Of a stretch of DNA of 64,000 nt, positions 10,837 through 20,565 are shown in pieces. Made by a program: the position numbers and the translations under genes. Position 1 is the stretch's first letter. Each line of letters opens with the position of its first letter. This stretch comes from Metamycoplasma subdolum (GTDB lineage Bacteria; Bacillota_I; Bacilli_A; Mycoplasmatales; Metamycoplasmataceae), in the NCBI RefSeq assembly GCF_033546815.1, contig NZ_CP137846.1:186001-250000 (forward strand), written 5' to 3'. The notes below the pieces were generated by a model that worked only from the letters and a program-made list of their open reading frames with translations, ran no database searches and was not told where the DNA came from.

Positions 10837-12768
10837 ATGGCAAATAAATTTAATAAATATGAAGCTAGTGATTTGAAGGTTTTAAAGGGGCTTGATGCTG
10901 TTAGAAAAAGACCAGGAATGTACATTGGTTCAACTGACGCTCAAGGACTTCATCACTTAGTTTGAGAAATTCTTGATAACTCTCTTGATGAGGCACTTGC
11001 AGGCTTTGCGACGACTATCAAAGTTATCATGAAAGAAGATGGTTCTGTTGTTGTTGAGGATAACGGGCGGGGAATTCCAATTACTAAACACTCATCTGGT
11101 AAATCAGGAGTTGAACTAGTTTTTACTGAACTTCATGCTGGAGGAAAATTTGATGAAGGTGTTTATAAAACTAGTGGTGGTCTTCACGGTGTTGGATCTT
11201 CAGTAGTTAATGCCCTTTCTTCAAGACTGATTGCGACAGTTTTTAGAGAAGGAAGTGAGTATATTACTGAATTTAAACAAAACAAAATCATTCAAAAAAC
11301 TACTAGAGTGGGAAGCACTACTAAAAGAGGGACAAAAGTACAATTTTGACCCGATTTTGAAATATTTAAAAAAGCAAAATTTTCAGATTCAATTATTAAA
11401 GAAAAATTACATGAATCAAGTTTTTTGATTCCTAATTTAAAAATAACTTTTAAGTCAGAAATTACTGGCGAAAGTACTGAATATCAAACCAATGAAGGTA
11501 TTAAAGAATATGTTAAATACATTGGTCAAGGAAGACACTTTTCAAGTGAAATTTTTTATGTAAGCGGAAGCAATAAAAATATTGAAATTGACATTGCAAT
11601 GGTTTATACTGACGAATACAGTCAGTCAATTTTTAGCTTCGTAAATAATGTTAAAACCCGTGATGGCGGAACACATGAAACTGCTTTTAAAACAGCACTT
11701 ACTAAAACAATTAATGAATATGCTATTAAAAATAATTTAATTAAAGGCAAAAGTTCTTTTGAAGGAGATGATGTTAGAGAAGGAATAATTGCAATTATTT
11801 CTTTAAAAATTCCTGAATCAATTTTAGAGTTTGTTGGTCAAACTAAAGATAAGCTTGGAACTCCTGAAGCACGTGATGCTGTTGAATTCTTTTTTAGCGA
11901 AAAATTAACTTTCTATCTAAATGAACATAAAGCTGAAGCAGATAAAATTATCAACAAAATCAAAAGAGCTTATGAAGCAAGAGTTGCAGCAAGAAATGCT
12001 AGAAATGAAACAAGAAAAGCTAAAACTAAACTTGAAACCAAAAAAATTCTATCTGGAAAGTTAACTCCAGCCCAAAGTAAAGATGTAAATGCAAAAGAAC
12101 TATTTTTAGTCGAAGGTGATTCTGCTGGTGGATCTGCAAAAATGGGGCGTGATCGTGTAACTCAAGCTATTTTACCTTTACGTGGAAAAGTAATAAACAC
12201 TGCAAAAGCAAAATTAAGTGATGTGCTTGCTAATGAAGAAATTGCAACTATTATTAATACAATAGGTGCTGGTATTGGCGACATGTTTAGTATTAAAAAT
12301 GCTCAATATGGAAAAATCATAATAATGACTGACGCTGACACTGATGGTGCCCACATTCAATGTCTACTTTTAACTTTCTTCTTCCGTTATATGAAGGATT
12401 TAATTGAAGAAGGAAGAGTATATATTGCCATGCCTCCACTTTATAAACTTACTATTAAATCTTCAAAAAGCAAAGACATTTACGTTTGAGATGAAGAAGA
12501 ATTAAAACAACTTACTAATCAATACTCAAACTATGAAATTCAACGTTACAAAGGTCTTGGAGAAATGAACGCGGATCAACTTTGAGAAACAACAATGAAT
12601 CCAAAAACCAGAACTATAATTAGAGTTAATATTGATGATGCAATTAATGCTGAAAGAACAGTAAGCACCCTTATGGGTGATGATGTTAATATCAGAAAAA
12701 GTTGAATCAATGATCATGTTGACTTTTCATTAGAAGATGATTTTAAAATTGAGCAAAATAGAGGTTAA
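10837..12768 (+). CDS. parE: DNA topoisomerase IV subunit B
   Basis: A 643-residue ATPase subunit of topoisomerase IV, which decatenates daughter chromosomes. GHKL ATP-binding elements are clear: [36 protein letters not shown]. The TOPRIM part has [20 protein letters not shown] and [12 protein letters not shown]. ParE rather than GyrB is indicated by [11 protein letters not shown] before the TOPRIM motif and by [16 protein letters not shown], and by parC following after 2 nt. Three or more TGA codons are Trp. Starts at ATG 10837 without a ribosome site but with a close TATAAT. Confidence 0.93.
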
Positions 12769-12770
12769 TC

Positions 12771-15686
12771 ATGGATAAATCAAAAGAACATAAAATAGAT
12801 CAATACATTGAAAATATTATTGAAAAAAGCATGGTTGACATCATGGGCGAACGTTTTGGAAGATATTCAAAATATATTATTCAACAACGTGCAATTCCTG
12901 ATAGTCGTGATGGACTAAAACCTGTTCAAAGAAGAATACTTTATTCAATGTGAAACTTACATCTTAAAAATACTTCTCCTTTTAAAAAATCAGCCAGAAT
13001 TGTTGGGGATGTTATCGGCCGTTTTCACCCACATGGTGATAGTTCTATTTATGAAGCACTTGTTAGAATGTGTCAAGAATGAAAGAGCAACTATCCTTTA
13101 ATTGAAATGCATGGAAATAAAGGATCAATTGACGATGACCCTGCTGCTGCAATGCGTTATACTGAATCAAGACTTGAAAAAATTAGTGAATTATTACTAA
13201 AAGATTTAGACAGAAAAGTTGTTGATTTAGCACCAAACTTTGATGACTCAGAATATGAACCAATCGTCCTTCCGGCACTATTTCCCAACCTTTTAGTAAA
13301 TGGAGCAAAAGGAATTGCTGCTGGTTTTGCAACTGAAATTCCTCCTCATAACTTAAATGAACTTATTGATGCAACAATTAAATTAATTAAAAAACCAACT
13401 GCTTCAATTGAAGATTTAATGGAATATGTAAAAGGACCTGACTTTCCAACCGGTGGAATAATTAATGGCCTAAAAGGAATTAAGCAAGCCTTTGAAACTG
13501 GGCAAGGAAAAATTTACATTTCAAGTCAATACAGATATGTTTTTGATCCAAAAAATAGTAAAAAAATCATTGGAATTGAATTCTTTGAAATACCTTTTGG
13601 GGTTGTTAAATCAAAACTTGTAGGTGATATTGGCACACTTGTTGCACTGCAAACAATTAGTGGAATTAAAGAAGTAAGAGACCAATCAAACCGTGATGGA
13701 ATTAGTATTTATTTAGAACTTGAAAATGAAGCAAATGCAGAAGCAATCGTTACTTATTTAATGACCAAAACTGACCTTAGAGTTAGTTACAATTACAACA
13801 TGATTGCAATTGATGAAAACGCACCAAAAGTCATGAATTTACAATCTGCTTTAATTGCTTATTTAATGCATTTACGAGATGTTAATACTAAAGGAATATT
13901 TTACGATTTAGAACGTTACAAAATTAGACTTGAAATTGTTGAAGGTTTTATTAGAGTTGCAGAAATTAGTGATGAAGTTATTAAGGTTATTAAAGCAAGT
14001 GATAATTCTAAAAAAGGTGTTATTGAAGCTTTGGAAAGAGTATTTGGATTTACTAATTTACAAGCAACAGCAATTGCTGAACTTAGACTTTATAAACTTT
14101 CAAGAATGGACCAAGTTCAATTTCAAGAAGAAGCTAGAAATTTAGAAGAATTAATTAAAAGATGCAAACTACTTTTAGAAGATTCAGCTGAATTTAATAA
14201 GTATTTAATTGAACTTTTAAAAGACATTAAAAAGGAATATGGAAGAGAAAGAAAATCCATTATTAGTGATGAACAAATTTCAACCACAATTGATACTAAA
14301 TCTCTAATAAAAAATGAAGATTTTTATATCTTTGTAACCAAACAAGGATACATCAAGAAAATTTCAAAAAAGACCTTTATATCCAACCTTTTTTCAAGTT
14401 TTAAACTCAAGGAAAATGATGGAATATTGCACTATGATTTCATTAACTCTTTATCAAAGATTTTATTCTTTACAAATCATGGAAATTTCTTTGTTTTAGA
14501 CTCTCACGTTTTCAAAGAAAATGGCTGAAAAGATTTAGGAGAACACGTCTCAAGTTATGTTCCACTTTCAGTAAATGAAAAGATTATTAGAGTAATTGAA
14601 ATTAGAAACTTTGACAACTATGCAAACTTACTTTTAATAACAAAAAAAGGGCTTGCAAAACGTGTTGAATTTAGTGAATTTGATATCAAAGTTTTATCAA
14701 GAAAACGTTCATGTTTACCATTAAATGAAAAAGAAGATGAACTCGTTGATGCTAAAGTTACAAATGATCAAAAATCAGTTTTAGTATTACTTTCAAAAGG
14801 ACTTTACTACTATTTTGAAACCTCTTCAATTCCAGTTGCAAAACTATCAGCTAGAGGTGTTAAATTCTCTAAATTAACTGAAGATACAGTAATTCAATCT
14901 TTTGTTTGTTTAGACTCAAGCCAAAAGGCAATAATACTAACAAACAAAGGTCAAATTAATAAAATGAAAGCTGCTAATATCTTGCCGGTTAAAAGAACAA
15001 ATAGACCAAAGATTTTATTTGTCCCTGCAAAGCGTCTTCGTTCAGACATTATTGCCAGTGATGTTATTACAACAAAACTTCAACTTATTTACACTAACAA
15101 AAATAATGAACCAACTGAATTTAATTTAAAAAATGTTGAATCATGTAAACCTGGTGTAATTATGTCAGCACCTAAAATTAAAGATTTTAACAACGTTGGT
15201 AGTTTAGTGCAACCTGTTAAAGTTAATAAACTTGATGATAATGAAAATGAAGAAGTTAAAGCAAGAAGACAAGCTAAACTCGAAAAAGCCATTGATGAAG
15301 ATTTAACATTAACTGTAGAAAGTGCCCTTTTTGTTAAAAATCAAAACATTGAAGAAAGCAAAGAAAAAATAGTTGCAAATGAAAGTGAAGATGATGAAGA
15401 TTTCACTTTATTTGAAGTGGCTGAAAAAAGTTTAGAAACGAAAAAACCTGAAATCAAAAAAGAAAACATGTTTGAAGAAACTGACTTAACTGACACAGAT
15501 TTATTAGAAGATGATCATGTTGACACTGACTTTACTTTAACCGATGAATCTGCTCTTGACGTTGGAGAAGTTTTCAAAGAAAAGAATGTCAAAGAAGATA
15601 AAAGGGCAACTAAAGAATCAGTTGATAAAAAATTAAAAGCAGCTGAACTAATTGATTTAGATGAATTACTAGGAAAACTAAAATAA
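12771..15686 (+). CDS. parC: DNA topoisomerase IV subunit A with long acidic tail
   Basis: A 971-residue breakage-reunion subunit. The catalytic tyrosine is Tyr130 in [14 protein letters not shown]. The quinolone-pocket region [12 protein letters not shown] has Ser91 and Glu95, the unmutated type. The beta-pinwheel C-terminal domain ends near residue 830 and is followed by about 140 extra residues rich in Asp/Glu/Lys, beyond the usual roughly 800-residue ParC length. This tail contains three related motifs: [12 protein letters not shown] (842), [14 protein letters not shown] (875) and [12 protein letters not shown] (919). It starts 2 nt after parE and is co-transcribed with it. Confidence 0.95.
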
Positions 15687-15702
15687 ATTTTTAAATTTAC
15701 CA

Positions 15703-15708
15703 TATAAT
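15703..15708 (+). promoter_or_regulatory. -10 box before the 39-residue gene
   Basis: TATAAT, 32 nt before the ATG at 15741, in an AT-rich spacer after parC. An AGGA ribosome site at 15731-15734 completes the start region. Confidence 0.45.
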
Positions 15709-15740
15709 TAACATTACTTAAAAAGCTAAAAGGAAAAAAT

Positions 15741-15860
15741 ATGAGAAAAGATGTAAGAGCTAGAAACAAAAAAAGAGCTGAAGAAAGACAAATTAAATTA
15801 GCAAAAGAAAGAGCGAGAGACGATAGAAGAAAAGCACGTGCTCTTGCTAAAACAAAATAA
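15741..15860 (+). CDS. 39-residue highly basic protein, function unknown
   Basis: The ORF starts with MRKDVRARNKKRAEERQ and ends RKARALAKTK; about half of the residues are Arg or Lys and nearly all others are helix formers (Ala, Glu, Leu). It reads as a single basic amphipathic helix, which could bind nucleic acid. AGGA 7 nt before the ATG and its own TATAAT upstream, plus a terminator downstream, suggest a real monocistronic gene. No family was recognised. Confidence 0.6.
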   Translation: MRKDVRARNKKRAEERQIKLAKERARDDRRKARALAKTK

Positions 15861-15916
15861 TTTATTAAAGCTTTTTAATTTCATAATCTTTTATAAAAAA
15901 ATCAAAGAAATATACC

Positions 15917-15950
15917 AAAAAGTAAGCATTTTTATAAGGCTTATTTTTTT
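15917..15950 (+). terminator. Intrinsic terminator after small basic gene
   Basis: Stem AAAAAGTAAGC / GCTTATTTTTT with one G-T pair, ending in T7, about 55 nt after the stop at 15860. Confidence 0.65.
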
Positions 15951-16037
15951 ATTCTTCATATTTTGAAAATTTAATTTTATAACTTTTTTAAGTTATATAA
16001 TTTTTGCGTATTAACCTTGTTAATACGGAGAAATGAA

Positions 16038-17297
16038 ATGAAAAAAATATTATCAGTGTTGCTTTCTTCATTAACACTGACTGCCCTTCCTTTTGTGGCA
16101 TCTAAATGTCATAATGAAGAACAACCTAAACCCAACCCTAATCCAAGTGATAAAAAACAATCATATAAATACATTCAACAACTTGGATTCTTTTTAATTG
16201 AAAATACTGTCCAAAAACTAATAGGTGGAACTTCTGAGTTTGATGTTAAACCTTTAGCAGAAGATTTAGAAATTGGACGAAATGCAATTTCAAAATATGC
16301 CGTTAAAGACTATGAAAAGCTTTTAAAAGAAGGTAAAAAAGTTAAGCTTTCAAAAAACGGTGATGAATGCAAAAAGATGTTAGAAAAGCTTGAAAAAGCA
16401 AAAACTAAACTTTTAGGTGAAGTTGTAGTTGGCACAAAACCAAGAGATCCTTATATTTTAAAATATCAAGCAGACAATTACTATGCGAGTTTAGAAGGCA
16501 AAAAAGGCGATGAGTTAATTAATGCTTTAATTGAACTTCAAAAAGAAGCAAGAAAAGGCATTACCCTTTATCATGACGGTTATCAAGCCCTTTATAATAC
16601 TTATCATGAAGCTTTTTTAGATAAATATTATGAAAAAGATGATAGTTATATAGATATATATACTGAAAATCCATATGGTGAAGATCCTTTTACTTATTGA
16701 GATATGAAACATGATAATTGAAATGTAGAAGGCGGATTCTTAGCAAGAGAACATATGGTTCCTAAATCATGATTTGATATTAGCAAAGTAATAGCAGGCC
16801 AAGATCCTAAATCAGTTCCAATGTATAACGATGCTCACCACGTTTGACCAGGAGATGGACTTGTTAATGGAAAACACTCAAACTTTCCTTACGGTGAAAT
16901 TAAGAAAAGAGCAACCTTTGTTTCAACAATGGGAACCAAAATTGGTGCTTCTAAAGAAGATAATGCTTTAGTATGTGAACCAATCTTTGAATTTAAAGGT
17001 GATATCGCCAGAGCTTATCTTTACTTTTCTTTAACTTATCGTGATTATAAATTAAATATAAGTGCCGGAGTAAGAGTATTTGATGATAAAGGATTAATTA
17101 ATTCAAAATATTTACCAACTTATTTAAGATGAGCAAAAGCTGATCAAGTTAGTGCTTTTGATGTAGGAAGAAATAATGGAATTGCAAAACACCAAAAAAT
17201 TAGAAATCCGTTTACGGATTATCCTGAATTAATTGATGTTGTTTTTGGTGGAAACAAAGATTATGTTTTCCACAACAAAGGAATTACAATACTTTAA
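16038..17297 (+). CDS. Surface lipoprotein nuclease, endonuclease I family
   Basis: A 419-residue protein. Signal peptide with a mycoplasma lipobox (FVASKC, Cys 25 region) predicts a lipid-anchored outer-face protein, followed by a Pro/Asn linker (EEQPKPNPNPSDKK). The C-terminal half carries the endonuclease I pattern: REHMVPKSW, DAHHVWPGDGLVNGKHSN and NNGIAKHQKIRNPFTDYPEL. The double His is the expected metal/catalytic site. It probably degrades host DNA for nucleotide uptake, which fits the deo salvage operon at 43243-45933. ATG 16038 has GGAG at 16027-16030. TGA codons at 16698 and later are Trp. Confidence 0.85.
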
Positions 17298-17305
17298 AAC
17301 CTATT

Positions 17306-17330
17306 AACCTAGTATGTGCTAGGTTTTTTT
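17306..17330 (+). terminator. Intrinsic terminator after the nuclease gene
   Basis: Perfect 7-bp stem AACCTAG / CTAGGTT with a 6-nt loop, followed by T-run, 8 nt after the stop codon. Confidence 0.85.
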
Positions 17331-17359
17331 AATTTTTGCAAGTTTTTCGTTCCAAACTT

Positions 17360-17365
17360 TATAAT
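17360..17365 (+). promoter_or_regulatory. -10 box of the dipeptidase gene
   Basis: TATAAT, 21 nt before the ATG at 17387, with AAAGGAG ribosome site between. Confidence 0.6.
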
Positions 17366-17386
17366 TAGAATACTTAAAGGAGCGAA

Positions 17387-18802
17387 ATGAGAGAGTTAAT
17401 TAAGTATAAGCAAACTGAAAATGAGTTTAATGAGATGGTAAAAAATATTGCAAGAATTTGTGCAATTCCTTCAATTTCAAAATTTAAAAAAGATAGTGTT
17501 ACTCCTTTTTCTAAAGAAGTTGACATGGCACTTGATTTTGCATTAAACTTAGCAAAAAGTTTTAATTTTAGAACATTTAAAGATCCAGAAGGTTATTTTG
17601 GATTTGCACAAATTGGTAATAGTAAAAAAGTAATTGCAATCATGGCTCATTTGGACGTAGTTCCGGCCGGTGATGAAAGTCAATGAACAAGTGAAGCTTT
17701 TAAACCTTTAATTTTAGAAGATAAAATCTTTGGTAGAGGAACACTTGATGATAAAGGACCTGCAATTATTTCACTTTATGCTATGAAATATATACAAGAT
17801 AATGATTTATTAAGCGATGATGTTTCAATTAGATTAGTATTTGGACTAAGCGAAGAAACAAATATGTATTCAATGAAAATGTATTTAAATAAGTTTGGTC
17901 TTCCTTACGTTGCATATACTCCGGATGGGGAATGACCTTTAATATATGCAGAAAAACTGGTTTATCATGTTGATTTAGAATTTCCAAGACTTGATAATTT
18001 AGTAGTAAAAGCAGGAGAAGTAGTAAATCAAATTCCTGACACACTTTATGCAAGTTTTGGCGAAATTGAAAAAGTAAGAGAAATTTTAGTAAATGATTCA
18101 CAACTTTCAGAAGATAAACAAATTATTCAAGTAAAAGGTAAGGGTGGGCATGGTTCTACTCCCGAAAAAGGAGACAATGTAATTATTAAATTCTTTAAAG
18201 CCTTTGCTGAAGCATTTCCTGAATGAAAAGGACATTCTTTAGTTAAATTTATTAATGAAAACTTTCAAGATAATGATTTTTCGCTTCCAAAAATCTTTCC
18301 AGAATATGAAGATTTTTCTGGAAAACTAAGTGCAAATTTAGGCAAGATTAAAACAACTGGAAAACACGTAACTTTAAGTTTTGATTTACGTGTTCCTGTT
18401 ACATTTGATAAGACATCAGTTTATGCTGATTTAACCAAATACTTTGCTTCATTTAATAAAAAGGTTGAGATTATCCAAATTGGTCATAAACCTGCAAAGT
18501 ATTTAAATGTAGATAGCAATCTTGTAAATATACTAATGCAAACTTATAATGAGTGTTTACAAGTTGATGAAAAACCAATTGCAATTGGTGGCGGAACTTA
18601 TGCAAGATTGTTTGATAGTTGTGTCGCATTTGGTGCTACAAAATCAATGCATTTAATGCACGGACCAAATGAACACTATACTTTTAAAGAAATGCAAGAT
18701 AGTTTAGAAATTTATATCAACGCTTTAAATAGACTTCAAGATTACGATAAAACCAAAGATTTAATAATCTTAAAAAATGACTTATTTAATGAAGAAATTT
18801 AA
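17387..18802 (+). CDS. pepV: M20-family dipeptidase, PepV-like
   Basis: A 471-residue cytoplasmic zinc dipeptidase. Metal-site blocks are present in order: AHLDVVPAGD (first His and Asp), GRGTLDDKGPA (bridging Asp), FGLSEETNM (Glu pair) and the final MHGPNEHY (His). Length and the intervening dimer/lid domain fit PepV. It probably completes breakdown of imported peptides. AAAGGAG at 17376-17382 supports ATG 17387. Three TGA codons are Trp. Single gene: terminator before, tRNA genes after. Confidence 0.88.
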
Positions 18803-18869
18803 AAAAATATTGACTCAAAATAAAACCATAAAATTATAAATACTTTTAATGATGTAAAATTTAATGAGT

Positions 18870-18945
18870 GGTCGCATAGCTCAGTGGATAGAGCACAAAC
18901 CTCCTAAGTTTGGGGTCGCAGGTCCGACTCCTGCTGCGATCGCCA
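18870..18945 (+). tRNA. tRNA-Arg (anticodon CCT)
   Basis: A 76-nt cloverleaf with encoded CCA. Acceptor GGTCGCA/TGCGATC, D arm GCTC..GAGC, anticodon stem CAAAC/GTTTG around loop CTCCTAA, T arm GCAGG..CCTGC. It reads AGG. Confidence 0.95.
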
Positions 18946-19018
18946 TTTTTTTATTATTTTAAAAATTATGAAATTTATTTGCTCCACATAATATTGTGCT
19001 AAAATATTAATGCTACAC

Positions 19019-19094
19019 GGTCGCGTAGCTCAGGGGATAGAGCACATGCCTTCTAAGCCTGTTGTCGCAGGTTCGATTCCTGCCGCGATCGCCA
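19019..19094 (+). tRNA. tRNA-Arg (anticodon TCT)
   Basis: A 76-nt cloverleaf with CCA, closely similar to the preceding tRNA-Arg in acceptor and T arms. The anticodon loop is CTTCTAA. The anticodon stem CATGC/GCCTG has a T-C mismatch at the central pair, which is unusual. It reads AGA. Confidence 0.93.
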
Positions 19095-19181
19095 TTTTTT
19101 TTATTTCTTTTTTTAGTTTTTCAATTTATATTATTTATTAAAAAACTTAGATTAAAATTAAGAAGAAAGTAAAAATTTTAG

Positions 19182-19187
19182 TATAAT
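19182..19187 (+). promoter_or_regulatory. -10 box of the tRNA-Gly pair
   Basis: TATAAT 14 nt before the 5' end of tRNA-Gly(TCC). Confidence 0.55.
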
Positions 19188-19201
19188 AAACAATGCTAAA
19201 A

Positions 19202-19275
19202 GCGAGTGTAGTTTAATGGTAGAACTTCAGCCTTCCAAGCTGAATACGAGGGTTCGATTCCCTTCACTCGCACCA
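19202..19275 (+). tRNA. tRNA-Gly (anticodon TCC)
   Basis: A 74-nt cloverleaf with CCA: acceptor GCGAGTG/CACTCGC, anticodon stem TCAGC/GCTGA, loop CTTCCAA, T arm AGGGT..; reads GGN. Confidence 0.95.
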
Positions 19276-19276
19276 T

Positions 19277-19350
19277 GCGGATGTAGTTCAATGGTAGAAC
19301 ATCAGGTTGCCAATCTGAATACGAGGGTCCGATTCCCTTCATCCGCACCA
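19277..19350 (+). tRNA. tRNA-Gly (anticodon GCC)
   Basis: A 74-nt cloverleaf with CCA, one base after tRNA-Gly(TCC): acceptor GCGGATG/CATCCGC, anticodon stem TCAGG/TCTGA with a terminal G-T pair, loop TTGCCAA. The two Gly tRNAs share most of the D and T arms, as from a tandem duplication. Confidence 0.94.
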
Positions 19351-19362
19351 TACCAAGTGCCT

Positions 19363-19394
19363 AGCATCTTACGATAATTAGTGGGATGCTTTTT
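19363..19394 (+). terminator. Terminator after the tRNA-Gly pair
   Basis: A 10-bp stem AGCATCTTAC / GTGGGATGCT (two G-T pairs), 8-nt loop, then a T-run. Confidence 0.75.
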
Positions 19395-19510
19395 ATTTTA
19401 CTTACCTATTTTGTTGCATTGTTTTAATTGAAAATAAAAAAAGCATTTTTTCAGACATCAAGCAATAAATGTTCTTATAAATATTTTTAATATTTATGGA
19501 GGAAATAAAA

Positions 19511-19707
19511 ATGAAAGAATACAAAGTTTATCACAAAAAGACAAATAGTTTAGCGGTAAATTTGACCCTACTGTATTGGAACAAGCATTAAATGCATATG
19601 GAAAACAAGGCTGAAGAGTCGCTACGGCATTTAGTGTCGAAGTTCCTGGATTTCTTGGAGGGACAAGAAAAGAAGCCATTTGTATTTTTGAAAGAGATAC
19701 TGATTAA
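19511..19707 (+). pseudogene. DUF4177-like small protein, frameshifted
   Basis: GGAGG (19499-19503) precedes ATG 19511, giving MKEYKVYHKKTNSLA. The next frame then continues as KFDPTVLEQALNAYGKQGWR..VPGFLGGTRKEAICIFER to the stop at 19705. Joined, the 65-residue product resembles DUF4177-type proteins (start MKEYKV, an LN..G..GWR block and a C-terminal EIFER-type strand). The break is near 19553-19560 and is equivalent to loss of one base; without it, translation stops at the TAA after about 26 residues. No slippery heptamer is seen, so mutation or sequencing error is more likely than programmed frameshifting. Confidence 0.7.
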
Positions 19708-19709
19708 TT

Positions 19710-20029
19710 ATGGCTTATAAAAGCTTATATAATGGAATTATATTTATTGAAGGTGAAGAAGACTACATTGAAAATAAAGGCTTGATTGAATATAAGAAAA
19801 ACCCTTTTACTACAAGTAAATTAATTGGACTAGATCTTGTTAAGGATCAATTAGCAATGAAAGTACAGCAAATCGGTGCTAAATTATTAATTTCAAGTAT
19901 GGACAAAAAGGTGCTAGATGATTTAAATCACGTGTCAATAATAATGCCAGTTGGTTTGGGAATGGCCAAGCTGTTATAATAAATCAAGATAAATATAATG
20001 AAATTTTAGAAAAAATCACAAATCGTTAG
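19710..20029 (+). pseudogene. Small protein of unknown function, frameshifted
   Basis: Starts 2 nt after the previous stop with MAYKSLYNGIIFIEGEEDYI and runs to about residue 76 (..DDLNHVS), where the frame breaks in AATAATAAT (19937-19945). The frame in which translation stays sensible, NNASWFGNGQAVIINQDKY..EKITNR, ends at TAG 20027. As it stands the protein ends at 19979 after 89 residues with an unnatural tail. Loss of one base explains it. The mid part (GAKLLISSMD) suggests an alpha/beta fold; no family recognised. It probably formed an operon with the DUF4177-like gene. Confidence 0.6.
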
Positions 20030-20072
20030 TTGAAAAATAAGTAAAAAATAACGAAAAACTTTTAAAAAAATG

Positions 20073-20105
20073 AACACATGTGCTTAGAAGCATGTGTGTT
20101 TTTTT
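20073..20105 (+). terminator. Terminator after the two small genes
   Basis: An 11-bp stem around AACACATGTGC / GCATGTGTGTT (two G-T pairs), loop TTAGAA, then T7. Confidence 0.8.
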
Positions 20106-20324
20106 ATTGAAATTATTCACTTTTTTGTTTTATCTTTTTAAACATATTTCTTAGTCAAAATATATGAATTAAAAGAAAAAAATAAAGATAAAATAGACAC
20201 AAAATGGCATTGAAACTATACTGAAATTTATTCAATTTGTTTGAATAGCATTCAACAAAACATTGAACAACAATTTTTATGTTTATTTTTATTGAAAAAT
20301 AAAATATTTGGTTAAAAAAACTAT

Positions 20325-20370
20325 TGAATTTAAGAAGAAATTCGGAAATTTAAAGCTTCAATATATTGAA
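20325..20370 (+). repeat. 46-bp dispersed repeat, copy 1
   Basis: Starts TGAATTTAAGAAGAAATTCG and ends with the 14-bp palindrome TTCAATATATTGAA. It matches 25452-25497 apart from a few bases in a 4-nt spacer. Both copies lie in the promoter-side spacers of the large surface-protein genes. It sits in the 460-bp gene-free stretch 20106-20565, which otherwise holds several TTGAA/TTCAA inverted repeats and the promoter at 20434. Confidence 0.75.
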
Positions 20371-20425
20371 CAACATAACTCAATGTTATTCAATGTTTTT
20401 ATTATTGTTTGAATTTACACGGATT

Positions 20426-20442
20426 AAAAAAAATGCTATAAA
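20426..20442 (+). promoter_or_regulatory. Candidate promoter of the first surface-protein gene
   Basis: A run of eight A followed directly by TGCTATAAA, an extended -10 box (TGnTATAAA), about 125 nt before ATG 20566. Leader further contains AATAATATTAATATTATT and a CTTTTTATTT/AAATAAAAAG hairpin (20523-20545). Confidence 0.4.
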
Positions 20443-20565
20443 AATTGAATTAAAGGTAAAATTTCCAACTTAAGACGTCAATAATAATATTAATATTATT
20501 AAATTTTTAATTTTTATAGTATCTTTTTATTTATTAAATAAAAAGGAATATAAGAGAAAAAAAAT

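Noticed and set aside
10837-15686. gyrB-gyrA
   Set aside because: TOPRIM-adjacent residues ([25 protein letters not shown]) and the gene order fit ParE-ParC.
16038-17297. Staphylococcal-type MnuA thermonuclease
   Set aside because: The HH..N..N pattern fits endonuclease I, not the OB-fold SNase motif.
19511-19707. Programmed frameshift gene
   Set aside because: No slippery heptamer or downstream structure near the break; simple base loss is more likely.
20106-20565. Possible CRISPR-like or integron-like array because of repeated TTGAA/TTCAA
   Set aside because: Repeats are short, irregular and without spacers or cas genes; better described as AT-rich inverted repeats plus the 46-bp element.
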